Source: Gammaproteobacteria bacterium (GTDB taxonomy: Bacteria; Pseudomonadota; Gammaproteobacteria; Magnimaribacterales; D2472). Taken from it: DNA of 46,878 nt. A model generated the notes under the pieces. It had not been told where the DNA came from. It saw nothing but the letters and a program-made list of their open reading frames with translations, and searched no databases. The stretch covers positions 1 to 46,878 of the forward strand of contig VMDH01000039.1 of assembly GCA_008080945.1 (NCBI GenBank). Reading direction: 5' to 3'. Position numbers and translations under genes: made by a program. This document shows, in pieces, positions 1-9,299 of this stretch; position 1 is the stretch's first letter, and every line of letters starts with the position of its first letter.

Positions 1-770
1 TTACTGGTACTGAAAATATTATGATGGCAGCAACCTTAGCTGAGGGCACTACAAACATAAGAAATGTTGCCAAGGAACCAGAAATAGTCGACCTAGCAGA
101 TTTCTTAAATTCTATGGGTGCTAAAGTTTATGGCGCAGGAACAGATCTTATTTCCATAGAGGGAGTAAGAACATTGAATCAATCTCAGCACTTTATTCCT
201 GCAGATAGAATCGAGGCGGGAACCTACTTAGTTGCAGCTGCATTATCAAGGGGGGAGATAGAGATTAAAAAAGCGCAACCAGAAAGGATGGCAAATATAC
301 TTGAGTCACTTCGACAATGCGGCTTCAATGTAAGAGTATCTGATGATTCAATTCACCTTAAATCTGATATTGAAAATATTATACCTATTGATATTACAAC
401 AGCCCCTTATCCAGGATTTCCAACAGATATGCAAGCTCAATTCACGGTCCTTAATTCTCTTGCTGCTGGATCATCTGTAGTCACAGAAAATGTATTTGAA
501 AATAGATTTATGCATGTTCAAGAATTAAATAGAATGGGATGCGATATTACTGTTAAAGGAGCAAATGCTTTCATCAAAGGTGTTAAGCAAATTTCGGGTG
601 CGGAAGTTATGGCAACAGATTTAAGAGCCTCTGCAAGTCTTATATTGGCCGGTTTATGCGCAAAGGGAGAAACCATTGTGGATCGAATTTATCATATCGA
701 TAGAGGATATGAGAGGATTGAAGAAAAGCTATCTTACTTAGGCGCTAATATTGAAAGATTGCCGAGATAA
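1..770 (+). CDS. murA: UDP-N-acetylglucosamine 1-carboxyvinyltransferase, C-terminal part (5' truncated by window)
   Basis: Reading frame open from the window edge ([17 protein letters not shown]...[18 protein letters not shown]...; [12 protein letters not shown]) matches MurA. Confidence 0.95.
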   Translation, partial: TGTENIMMAATLAEGTTNIRNVAKEPEIVDLADFLNSMGAKVYGAGTDLISIEGVRTLNQSQHFIPADRIEAGTYLVAAALSRGEIEIKKAQPERMANILESLRQCGFNVRVSDDSIHLKSDIENIIPIDITTAPYPGFPTDMQAQFTVLNSLAAGSSVVTENVFENRFMHVQELNRMGCDITVKGANAFIKGVKQISGAEVMATDLRASASLILAGLCAKGETIVDRIYHIDRGYERIEEKLSYLGANIERLPR

Positions 771-776
771 TATATC

Positions 777-1748
777 TCAACCGGCTTCTGTTTTTACAAA
801 AATTTTATTAATTTTTTCTTCTGAGAAAATATCTAACTCTAAAGTGTCTCCTGGAAAGGCACTGTTTAAATAAAATACAAAATTTTCCCAGGTTGCTGGT
901 TTGTTATTGATAGCAACAATCATGTCTCCCACTTTTATATCCGAATCCCTAAATAATGGGCCATCATCAGAACTAATGATTTCAAGAATACTGGTAGGGC
1001 TGTTATTTAATAAGATCCTTTTAGGCTTGACTCTAAAATTACCTATCCAAGCCCTTTTTGCAGAGCCATTTTGAATAATTTCTGAGGAGATTTTAATGAT
1101 CTTGTCTACAGGAATTGCAAAACTAATTCCTTGGAATCCTCCTGTTTGAGAGAATATCTTTGTATTTATTCCAATTAAGTGCCCAAAACTATTAAGCAAA
1201 GCTCCGCCCGAATTACCAGGATTAATTGCTGCATCCGTTTGAATTAATTCTAAGTAGGGATTTCCATAATCTCTACCAGTTGCGCTTACAATCCCCTTTG
1301 AGAGTGTCACTCCCAAGCCATAGGGGTTTCCAGCTGCATATATTTCATCTCCCAGCTTTATCAAGCTTGTATCTCCTATGATTGCTGGAAAGAATTCTTT
1401 ATCTGATTCAATCTTTAGAACTGCCAAATCAAGTCTTTCGTCTACTCCTAATACCCTTGCAGAAAAGGTCATGCCCTCGTTTGTTTCTGTAAAGATTTCT
1501 CTTAAATTGTTCTTTATTACATGATAGTTTGTTACAGCAATGCCATCTTTAGAAATAATAACTCCTGAACCAATGGTTGAATTCCTATAATTGGAAGAAA
1601 GGGGGAGTTTGCTTGTTTTGACAGTTATTACTGAGGATAATGCTTTTTCTATATCTATTGAATTTGTGCAGGAAAATAATAAAAAAACCAATACTCCAAA
1701 AAGACTCATTTTAGAGACTTTATGAAAAGATAAATTATCGAAAGCCAT
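777..1748 (-). CDS. degS: DegS/AlgW-like S1C serine protease with C-terminal PDZ; probable lipoprotein (likely real start at 1709)
   Basis: Catalytic motifs TNYHVI, LDLAVLKI, QTDAAINPGNSGGAL; C-terminal PDZ-like region; second Met gives MSLFGVLVFLLFSC signal. Syntenic with degS/algW near murA and zapE. Confidence 0.85.
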   Translation of the reverse strand: MAFDNLSFHKVSKMSLFGVLVFLLFSCTNSIDIEKALSSVITVKTSKLPLSSNYRNSTIGSGVIISKDGIAVTNYHVIKNNLREIFTETNEGMTFSARVLGVDERLDLAVLKIESDKEFFPAIIGDTSLIKLGDEIYAAGNPYGLGVTLSKGIVSATGRDYGNPYLELIQTDAAINPGNSGGALLNSFGHLIGINTKIFSQTGGFQGISFAIPVDKIIKISSEIIQNGSAKRAWIGNFRVKPKRILLNNSPTSILEIISSDDGPLFRDSDIKVGDMIVAINNKPATWENFVFYLNSAFPGDTLELDIFSEEKINKIFVKTEAG

Positions 1749-2769
1749 GTTTAAAAAATTATATGATGTTCTTGCCGAAGAAGGTATACATCTTGATAGC
1801 TACCAACAAGAATTTTTAAAGGCTTACTCAGCATTTCAAGATAAAAGACAAAGCAAACTCAAATTTCTTAGCAAGAATCAAGTAATAAAATCAGTCTATG
1901 TATGGGGCAAGGTTGGCAGAGGGAAGACTCTTCTGCTCAAGGCTTTAAGCAAGGAGTTATCTAACAATGTATTAACTACTCACTTTAGTGAATTCATGCT
2001 TCAAGTTCACTCATTCTTAAAATCACACCAAGGAAAAAAAGATCCCTTAACTTTGTTTTGCAAAGAGGTTCTTCAAAAAGTAGACATACTGCTTTTAGAT
2101 GAATTTCAGATAGAAGATATTGGTGATGCCATGATTATTGGTAAAGTTTTTAATGAACTTAAAAAGCATAATACTGCAATATTTTTATCTTCGAATTATC
2201 CAGTTCAAGAACTTTATAAAAATGGGTTACAAAGAGATAAATTTATTAAATCTATTACATTTATAGAAAATGAGTTTCTTTATTTCAATTTAGAGGGCTC
2301 AGAAGATTATAGGTCTAAAAATATAGATAATTTCTTAAATTTAAGCCAAGAAGAAATAAATGATAGGGCTATTAAAAAATTTCTAAAGAGTAATTTTGAT
2401 ATGAATGCATGCTTTGGTGACCCATTAATTTTGTCAAAACGTGAATTTTCTGCGAAGGGTTATGGAGAGCAGTTTGTTTGGTTAGATTTTCAAGTTTTCT
2501 TCTCTGAAGCAAATATGGCTAAAGATTATTTAGAGCTTTGTGAAACATACAATTGGGTGTTTATTAATAATTTTAGAAAACTCAGTGATTTAGATATCAA
2601 TATAGTGAGGAGATTTATTTCTTTTCTGGATGTCACTTATACTAAGGGTTCAAAGATTTGTGCTCTTGAGAAGCAACATTTTATTTCTAATCTCTACGAG
2701 GGTGAAACATTACAGTATTTGTGGCATCGGGCACAAAGCAGGCTTCAGGAAGCCCTGTTTATTAAGTAA
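1747..2769 (+). CDS. zapE: Cell division protein ZapE (AFG1-like ATPase)
   Basis: Walker A GKVGRGKT, LLLDEFQIEDIGDAMI; located upstream of rplM as in gammaproteobacteria. Confidence 0.93.
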   Translation: MFKKLYDVLAEEGIHLDSYQQEFLKAYSAFQDKRQSKLKFLSKNQVIKSVYVWGKVGRGKTLLLKALSKELSNNVLTTHFSEFMLQVHSFLKSHQGKKDPLTLFCKEVLQKVDILLLDEFQIEDIGDAMIIGKVFNELKKHNTAIFLSSNYPVQELYKNGLQRDKFIKSITFIENEFLYFNLEGSEDYRSKNIDNFLNLSQEEINDRAIKKFLKSNFDMNACFGDPLILSKREFSAKGYGEQFVWLDFQVFFSEANMAKDYLELCETYNWVFINNFRKLSDLDINIVRRFISFLDVTYTKGSKICALEKQHFISNLYEGETLQYLWHRAQSRLQEALFIK

Positions 2770-2799
2770 CAGAACTACTAATAATTTTTATGAAAATCA

Positions 2800-2828
2800 T
2801 TGATTAAGTTAGCCCTTAGTTTTAATAT
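2800..2828 (+). promoter_or_regulatory. Candidate sigma70 promoter for rplM-rpsI
   Basis: TTGATT (2800-2805), 17-bp spacer, TAATAT (2823-2828). Confidence 0.4.
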
Positions 2829-2851
2829 GCGCATCTGATTTAAGTTCTGCT

Positions 2852-3280
2852 ATGAAAACACAATCATTTAAAAAAGAAGAGACGCAACATAACTGGGTTA
2901 TTGTTGATGCATCCGATAAAGTTTTAGGTCGTCTTGCGTCTAAAATCGCTGATAAATTAAGAGGTAAGGACAAGCCTATTTTTACTCCTCATGTTGATTG
3001 TGGAGATTTTGTTGTAGTTGTAAATGCAGAAAAAATTAAGGTTACAGGTAATAAATTTGAGGACAAAAAATACTATACTCATTCTTTGTACCCAGGTGGC
3101 TTAAAGACTAAAACTTTTAAAGATATGAATGCTACCAAGCCTGAAAAGGTTATAGAGCTTGCTGTGAAGGGCATGTTACCTAAAAACAAGCTAAGCAATC
3201 AGATAATCAAGAAACTTAAAATTTATGCTGGTTCCGAGCATCCTCACGAAGCTCAGCAACCTGTAAATTGGGATATATAA
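2852..3280 (+). CDS. rplM: 50S ribosomal protein L13
   Basis: [55 protein letters not shown]. Confidence 0.98.
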   Translation: MKTQSFKKEETQHNWVIVDASDKVLGRLASKIADKLRGKDKPIFTPHVDCGDFVVVVNAEKIKVTGNKFEDKKYYTHSLYPGGLKTKTFKDMNATKPEKVIELAVKGMLPKNKLSNQIIKKLKIYAGSEHPHEAQQPVNWDI

Positions 3281-3286
3281 ACTTTT

Positions 3287-3679
3287 ATGGCATCAAATAC
3301 ATTTTATGCAACAGGAAGAAGAAAAACTTCTTCAGCTAGGGTTTATCTTACCAAGGGTAAGGGCAACATTTCTGTAAATGATCGATCTCTTGAAGAATAC
3401 TTTGGAAGAGAAGTTGCGCAAATGCTTGTAAAGCAACCCTTAAAGTTATTAGACCTTGATGAAAAAGTTGATCTTAAAATTATGGTTAAGGGTGGAGGAA
3501 GTTTTGGTCAAGCAGGAGCTATAAGGCACGGTATTTCAAGAGCTTTATTGGAGTTTGACGAGGAATTGAGACCCCAGTTAAAACAAGCTGGTTTCTTGAC
3601 TAGAGATCCTAGAAAAGTTGAAAGGAAAAAGCCTGGCTTGAAGAAAGCTAGAAAGAGAGAACAATATTCAAAACGTTAG
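3287..3679 (+). CDS. rpsI: 30S ribosomal protein S9
   Basis: [15 protein letters not shown]...[19 protein letters not shown]...[25 protein letters not shown]. Confidence 0.98.
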   Translation: MASNTFYATGRRKTSSARVYLTKGKGNISVNDRSLEEYFGREVAQMLVKQPLKLLDLDEKVDLKIMVKGGGSFGQAGAIRHGISRALLEFDEELRPQLKQAGFLTRDPRKVERKKPGLKKARKREQYSKR

Positions 3680-3719
3680 TGGTTTATCAGATTTCTTTGC
3701 ATTAGAATATAAGCCCTAA

Positions 3720-4304
3720 ATGAGCAACCCCAACACTACAAGAAGAAAAGTTTTAATAGGAATGACTGCTGCCGTTGGAGCAGCTGGAATTCCCTTCGCT
3801 GCAACACCTTTTATTTCCGCTTGGAACCCAAGCGCCAAAGCTAAAGCATTGGGCGCTGCGGTTAAAGTTGATGTATCTAAAATACAGCCTGGTCAGAAAA
3901 TACAGGTATCATGGCGTAAGCAGCCTGTTTTTGTTATTCGTCATACAGCCAAGTCTTTAGAGAGTCTTGGGCAAGTTGTTGCTAAGTTAGATGATCCTGA
4001 GTCTTTGAATATAGAAGAGCCATACAGAGGCATAAATAATACTCGCTCTAAGAGTAACGAGTTTTCCGTCTTAGCTGGTGTATGTACTCATTTAGGTTGC
4101 TCTCCAAAATACTACCCTGAAATGGAATCCAAACCATGGGATAGTTCTTGGTCGGGAGGCTTTTTTTGTCCCTGTCATGGATCGATGTTTGATTTAGTTG
4201 GTCGAGTTTATAAAGGAGTCCCAGCGCCAACAAATCTAAAAGTTCCACCACATTTTTTTGAAGGAACTATTCTTACTATTGGAGAAGACGAGGGCGTTGC
4301 TTAA
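3720..4304 (+). CDS. petA: Ubiquinol-cytochrome c reductase Rieske iron-sulfur subunit
   Basis: CTHLGC and CPCHGS Rieske motifs; N-terminal TTRRKVLIG Tat-like signal. Confidence 0.97.
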   Translation: MSNPNTTRRKVLIGMTAAVGAAGIPFAATPFISAWNPSAKAKALGAAVKVDVSKIQPGQKIQVSWRKQPVFVIRHTAKSLESLGQVVAKLDDPESLNIEEPYRGINNTRSKSNEFSVLAGVCTHLGCSPKYYPEMESKPWDSSWSGGFFCPCHGSMFDLVGRVYKGVPAPTNLKVPPHFFEGTILTIGEDEGVA

Positions 4305-5521
4305 TGAGCAGTATGTTTTTAAAAGTTTTTGACTGGGTTAATCATAGGTTACCAATTGTAAATACCTTTGAGAGACACCTCTCTAAGCATCCTGTGCCCA
4401 AGAAAGTTAACTTTTGGTATCTTTTTGGTGCGCTTGCCTCAGTGGTCCTAATAATTCAAATTGTTTCAGGTATTTGGTTAATGATGCCTTATGAAAATAC
4501 TGAAGAGGGCGCATTTGCATCAGTAGAGTTCATCATGCGAGATGTTGATTATGGCTGGGTAATTAGATACATGCATACAACTGGAGCATCTATGTTTTTT
4601 GCAGTTGTATACCTTCATATGTTTAGAGGATTACTTTATGGCTCTTACCAAAGACCAAGAGAATTAGTTTGGATTTTTGGCATGACTATATATCTGGTTA
4701 TGATGGCAGAAGGCTTCTTAGGGTACGTATTACCTTACGGACAAATGTCATATTGGGGTGCTCAAGTCATCATCTCTTTATTTGGTGCAATTCCTTATAT
4801 AGGAGAGTCATTGGAAGTTTGGGTCAGAGGAGATTACTATATATCTGGTGCCACAATATCAAGATTTTTTGCATTGCATGTTGTTGCATTGCCTTTAATA
4901 TTAATTGCTTTAGTATTCATGCATCTTGTAGCACTGCATGAAGTAGGAGCAGGAAATCCAGAGGGCATTGACATAGAAAAACATGTTGATGAAGATGGCG
5001 TTCCTTTAGATAGCGTTCCGTTTTTTCCATATAAAGTACTCAATGCACTCGTTGGCATTGGAGTTTTCATGATTGTTTTTTCAATAATCATGTTTTTCTT
5101 CCCTGAAATGGGAGGATATTTCCTTGAAAAAGCTAACTTTGAAGAAGCCAACCCCTTATCTACTCCTGAACACATTGCTCCCGTTTGGTACTATTCTCCA
5201 TATTATGCAATGTTAAGAGCTGTGCCAGACAAGCTAGGAGGGCTCATTGTTATGGCTGGAGCTATTGCAATTTTATTTGTAGTCCCTTGGTTAGACAGAA
5301 GCAAAGTTGCTTCCATTCGCTACAAGGGAATTTTTAGCAAAATTGCATTGGTATTATTTGCAACTAGTTTTATAACACTTGGGTACCTTGGAACTGTCCC
5401 TGTTACAGAATCTAGAAAACTTATGAGTGTTATTGGGACAGTTATTTACTTTGGTTTCTTCTTTTTGATGCCATTTTATACATCTCTAGAAAAGACTTCT
5501 GTTCCACCTGAGAGATTGTGA
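4304..5521 (+). CDS. petB: Cytochrome b
   Basis: MHTTGASMFFAVVYLHMFRGLLYGSYQRPRELVW; multiple TM segments; follows petA. Confidence 0.97.
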   Translation: MSSMFLKVFDWVNHRLPIVNTFERHLSKHPVPKKVNFWYLFGALASVVLIIQIVSGIWLMMPYENTEEGAFASVEFIMRDVDYGWVIRYMHTTGASMFFAVVYLHMFRGLLYGSYQRPRELVWIFGMTIYLVMMAEGFLGYVLPYGQMSYWGAQVIISLFGAIPYIGESLEVWVRGDYYISGATISRFFALHVVALPLILIALVFMHLVALHEVGAGNPEGIDIEKHVDEDGVPLDSVPFFPYKVLNALVGIGVFMIVFSIIMFFFPEMGGYFLEKANFEEANPLSTPEHIAPVWYYSPYYAMLRAVPDKLGGLIVMAGAIAILFVVPWLDRSKVASIRYKGIFSKIALVLFATSFITLGYLGTVPVTESRKLMSVIGTVIYFGFFFLMPFYTSLEKTSVPPERL

Positions 5522-6318
5522 CCATGAGATTAGTTTCACTTTTATTGCTTATAACTTTCTCCAGTTTAGGCTATGCAGCAGGCGGAGCTGAGTGTGGTGA
5601 TTACGGAGACTGCGATGAGTTTGATGCCCGACTCCTCGACAATAGCTCCCTTCAAAGAGGTCTTAATACTTTCATAAACAACTGTTATGGTTGCCATTCA
5701 TTGCAATATTCAAGATGGGGAAGAGTAGCTAAAGACCTTGATATACCTGAATCAATATTATTTGAAAAATTAGTATTTGATCCAAATGCTAAATCTGGTG
5801 ATTTGATGAAAGGCTCTCTTGATAAAAAAGCTTCAGAAGAATGGTTTGGAGTAGCACCTCCTGATTTAACTCTTGTTGCCAGGTCAAGAGGGAGTAATTG
5901 GATTTATACATACTTACGAACCTATTACGAGGATGGCTCTAAACAATACGGTGTAAACAATCTTGTTTATCCAAATACCGCAATGCCAAATGTTCTAGAG
6001 TATTATCAAGGTAAGCAGATATTAGGTTGTAAGCAAGTTCCTTCTTATGCTTCAAACGGAGGGGTAAGAAGAGATGCAGATAGAAATATCATTACTGAAG
6101 AGGAATGTGGTCATCTTTTGCTAGCAGAGGGTTCAGGAAAGTATACCGCTGCTGAATTCGATACCATAATTTTTGATCTAACTAATTTTTTAACCTATGT
6201 TGCAGAACCTGTCAGAGCTGATCGTGAAAGAATAGGCTGGTTTGTAATATTATTTTTTGTTGTTTTCACGGCGCTTTCCTATCTGCTATTTAGAGAGTAC
6301 CAAAAAGATTACCACTAG
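5518..6318 (+). CDS. petC: Cytochrome c1 (GTG at 5518 or ATG at 5524)
   Basis: Signal peptide, heme motif CYGCHS, C-terminal TM anchor; follows petB. Confidence 0.95.
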   Translation: MTMRLVSLLLLITFSSLGYAAGGAECGDYGDCDEFDARLLDNSSLQRGLNTFINNCYGCHSLQYSRWGRVAKDLDIPESILFEKLVFDPNAKSGDLMKGSLDKKASEEWFGVAPPDLTLVARSRGSNWIYTYLRTYYEDGSKQYGVNNLVYPNTAMPNVLEYYQGKQILGCKQVPSYASNGGVRRDADRNIITEEECGHLLLAEGSGKYTAAEFDTIIFDLTNFLTYVAEPVRADRERIGWFVILFFVVFTALSYLLFREYQKDYH

Positions 6319-6329
6319 GGATTAATTTT

Positions 6330-6944
6330 ATGATTCTATATTCTGATAAAGATGATCATTACAGCCACAGAGTACGAATTGTGCTTGCTGAAAAAGATGT
6401 TGCTTGTGAAATAAAAGAAACAACTAATGAGGAAGCACCCGAGGAGGTCCTCTCAATTAACCCAGAGCATTGTCTCCCAATTCTAGTAGATAGAGAGCTA
6501 GGCTTATACAATGCTGCGGTAATGCTTGAATATCTTGATGAAAGATTTCCTCATCCTCCATTATTACCAGTGTATCCAGTTAATAGAGCCAATTGCAGAA
6601 CTTTAATGCTGAGAATTGATAAAGAAATTTCACCCTTAGTAGATACATTAATCTCTGGCGCGGGGACTGAAAAAGAGATTCTTGCTACCAAACAAGACCT
6701 TTTACATGAAATTACTTCTCTTGCTCCCACCTTTAAAGAGTTTAAGTATTTCATGAATGAAGAGTTTTCTTTGTGCGATTGTTATTTGGCACCAATCCTA
6801 TGGAGACTTCCTTCGCTTGGAATCAATCTTCCATTAAATAGACATACCAAGGCATTAATAGACTATCAGAAAAGGATCTTTGATAGACCAGGTTTTCAAG
6901 ACAGCCTGTCATTAGTTGAAAGAAATTTAACTAGCGCAATCTAG
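6330..6944 (+). CDS. sspA: Stringent starvation protein A (GST-like)
   Basis: N-terminal thioredoxin/GST fold sequence SHRVRIVLAEKDV...NPEHCLPILVDRELGLYNAAVMLEYLDERFPHPPLLP; canonical position after petABC. Confidence 0.93.
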   Translation: MILYSDKDDHYSHRVRIVLAEKDVACEIKETTNEEAPEEVLSINPEHCLPILVDRELGLYNAAVMLEYLDERFPHPPLLPVYPVNRANCRTLMLRIDKEISPLVDTLISGAGTEKEILATKQDLLHEITSLAPTFKEFKYFMNEEFSLCDCYLAPILWRLPSLGINLPLNRHTKALIDYQKRIFDRPGFQDSLSLVERNLTSAI

Positions 6945-8056
6945 GCCTCAAGTTTCGAAAGACTAAGCAGTCTTTCAGCGCAAGTATTTCCCATCATCAG
7001 TAATCCAGTATTACCATTAATTATTTTAGTAGAGCTATTTAGTTCATAAATAGCCTTCAACACCATCCAGTCCATAACAATTCCACTTATCAGAGCTTCT
7101 TCCTTATAAAGCAAGGTTGGGTCTTGAAGATAAAACTGAGGAGCAGCAAAATTCACTCCTTCATAATCTATTAAATCTCCTTTATTTAAATTTGATTTCA
7201 GGGCATTAATGCTTGAGTAATATAAGAGCTTATTAGCGTAGTTATATTTAAATGCAGGGATTAGTTTTTTTTGAACCTCATGATCAGCATCAAATACCAA
7301 TACCTCAAGATCCTTCCTAATTCTTGGAGTAAATTCAATATTGATTGGAACAGCTAGCCTTTCAATCTTTTTAAATCTTTCATTGCTTTTTGTAACCTCT
7401 AAAATTGAGGCAGCAAACTCTTGAGGATCTTGATTCTCATAAACGAAAATATAGTTTGGATTTATATCAAGATATCTTGTTATTACATCTCCAGGAAAGT
7501 TTGTTATTACAGTAATATTTTGATCTTCTGAGGATCGAGATTTTGCTATAGTTTTGAGGCTATCCAATTCTAGAGAGTTACAAAATAATTCATTGCTCCT
7601 TAAAAATTGAACAGCCTGGGTATCATTGAATGAAAGTTCAAAATTATAAGGGAGCTTAAAAACCGACTCAATGAAGGTTTGTTTTAATTCATTAGGAGCA
7701 GTAATTGCAATCTTGCGGTTTAAATTACTTTTTATTTGTAAGAGATCATTTCTTAAGCTATTTAGTGTAGATTTATCCTTATTAGAAAGATCATTTCTAT
7801 CAATAATCTTATCAAGTTCATTAAAATTTTCTTCAGAGAAGCTTCTAAAGGCAAACATTCTCTCAATCAATTTATATTCAGATTCTGAATATTTACTAGA
7901 TAGAATGACTGAGCCTATATCAATATTATAGGAATCATTATTTTGAGCTTGGCGAGCTTGAGTATTCTTTAACTGATTAGCAGAGCACCCTATCAAAACC
8001 AATAAAATTAGGGCATTTAAAGTAATTTTAATAGTATGATATTTTTTTAAGTCCAT
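6941..8056 (-). CDS. lpoA: LppC/LpoA-like lipoprotein (PBP activator family), shortened N-terminal region
   Basis: Lipobox LIGC; C-terminal RIRKDLEVLVFDADHEVQKKLIPAFKYNYANKLLYYSS resembles LpoA C-terminal domain; canonical position next to rsmI. Confidence 0.75.
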   Translation of the reverse strand: MDLKKYHTIKITLNALILLVLIGCSANQLKNTQARQAQNNDSYNIDIGSVILSSKYSESEYKLIERMFAFRSFSEENFNELDKIIDRNDLSNKDKSTLNSLRNDLLQIKSNLNRKIAITAPNELKQTFIESVFKLPYNFELSFNDTQAVQFLRSNELFCNSLELDSLKTIAKSRSSEDQNITVITNFPGDVITRYLDINPNYIFVYENQDPQEFAASILEVTKSNERFKKIERLAVPINIEFTPRIRKDLEVLVFDADHEVQKKLIPAFKYNYANKLLYYSSINALKSNLNKGDLIDYEGVNFAAPQFYLQDPTLLYKEEALISGIVMDWMVLKAIYELNSSTKIINGNTGLLMMGNTCAERLLSLSKLEA

Positions 8057-8060
8057 AACT

Positions 8061-8864
8061 ATGTTTTATATAGTAGCAACTCCTATTGGTAATTCTAAAG
8101 ATATTTCATTTAGGGCAGTAGAAATTCTTAAGAAAGTTGATTTTATATTATGTGAGGATACAAGGATAACTGGTAAGTTGATTGCAGAGCTAAATATCAC
8201 ATCTCATTTATTAAAACTAAATGATCATAACGAAGATAGCATGATCAAAAAAGTGGTGTCCCTCCTTGAAGAGGGCAAAGACATTGCTCTCGTGAGTGAT
8301 GCAGGTATGCCTCTAATAAATGATCCTGGATTTGCCCTTGTCAGAGATATTATTAAAAGCAAGCATCATGTTACCTCAATACCTGGCCCAAGTTCTATTT
8401 TAACTGCGCTTCAACTATCTGGAATCTCAACAAATGAATTTTGTTTCTTGGGATACTTTCCTAGAAAAGCAAATAAACAAATTGAGTTTATTAAGAAAAT
8501 TAAAAAAATTGGAATGACAGCAATATTTTTTGAGTCGCCTAAAAGAATTATTAACACTTTGAATGTTTTAAAAGAGAGCATCAATGAAAATAATGAGATT
8601 GCCATAGCAAGAGAGCTGACCAAAAAACATGAATCACTGTACCGAGGGACTTTAAACCAAATTGATAATTTAATTACAATTCCTAAAAATGAAATTAAGG
8701 GAGAATTTACAATAACTATCAAAATCTTAGAAATACCAGAGGAAATTGATCTGGGTCTGCAAAAAGACTTATTAAGCTTCTTAAACAAGGGAGATGCAGC
8801 AAAAGTCCTTTCAAAGTTATATAAATTACCAAAGAGAGAAATCTATAAAAAATTCCCTAAATAG
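8061..8864 (+). CDS. rsmI: 16S rRNA (cytidine1402-2'-O)-methyltransferase
   Basis: YIVATPIGNSKDISFRAVEILKKVDFILCEDTR...LVSDAGMPLINDPG...PGPSS. Confidence 0.96.
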   Translation: MFYIVATPIGNSKDISFRAVEILKKVDFILCEDTRITGKLIAELNITSHLLKLNDHNEDSMIKKVVSLLEEGKDIALVSDAGMPLINDPGFALVRDIIKSKHHVTSIPGPSSILTALQLSGISTNEFCFLGYFPRKANKQIEFIKKIKKIGMTAIFFESPKRIINTLNVLKESINENNEIAIARELTKKHESLYRGTLNQIDNLITIPKNEIKGEFTITIKILEIPEEIDLGLQKDLLSFLNKGDAAKVLSKLYKLPKREIYKKFPK

Positions 8865-8888
8865 AACTAGTTGTTTAAAATGCTTTTC

Positions 8889-9210
8889 GAGTTGATCGGA
8901 TGATTGCTGAGTTATCAGAGGAAAGTCCGGACTTCAAAGAGCAAAGTGCCAGGTAACTCCTGGAGGGTGTGAACCCATGGAAAGTGCAACAGAAAATAAC
9001 CGCCTAATTGGGTAAGGGTGAAAAGGTGAGGTAAGAGCTCACCGCTTGCTTGGTAACAAGCAAGGCTGTGTAAACCCCACTTGAAGCAAGACCAAATAGG
9101 GATTCTATACAGCTGCTCGTTGTGAATTCGGGTAGGTCGCTAGAGCAATGTGGTGACATATTGTCGAGATAGATAATCATCAAGACAGAATCCGGCTTAC
9201 AGATCAACTC
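8889..9210 (+). ncRNA. rnpB: RNase P RNA, bacterial class A
   Basis: P1 pairing GAGTTGATC (8889-8897) with GATCAACTC (9202-9210); conserved GAGGAAAGTCCGGACTTC, GTGCCAGGTAACTCCTGG, AGTGCAACAGAAA, GGTAAGGGTGAAA, GGTAAGAGCTCACCGC, GTAAACCCCACTTGAAGCAAGACCAAATAGG, GACAGAATCCGGCTTA. Confidence 0.97.
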
Positions 9211-9233
9211 ACATACTTTTAAAAATCTAAAAA

Positions 9234-9281
9234 AAAGTGTGTAAAAGTGTACAAAAAGTGGTATAAAGTGTGTAATAAGTG
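9234..9281 (+). promoter_or_regulatory. Array of five MraZ-box-like AAAGTG direct repeats upstream of mraZ
   Basis: AAAGTG at 9234, 9244, 9255, 9265 and TAAGTG at 9276 (steps 10, 11, 10, 11 bp). Confidence 0.8.
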
Positions 9282-9299
9282 CAATATAAATATCACTAA

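Noticed and set aside
4048-4251. Antisense and alternative-frame ORFs inside pet genes (e.g. 3775-3960, 4048-4251, 4669-4941, 4837-5175)
   Set aside because: Fully embedded in strongly supported petA/petB; likely spurious frames.
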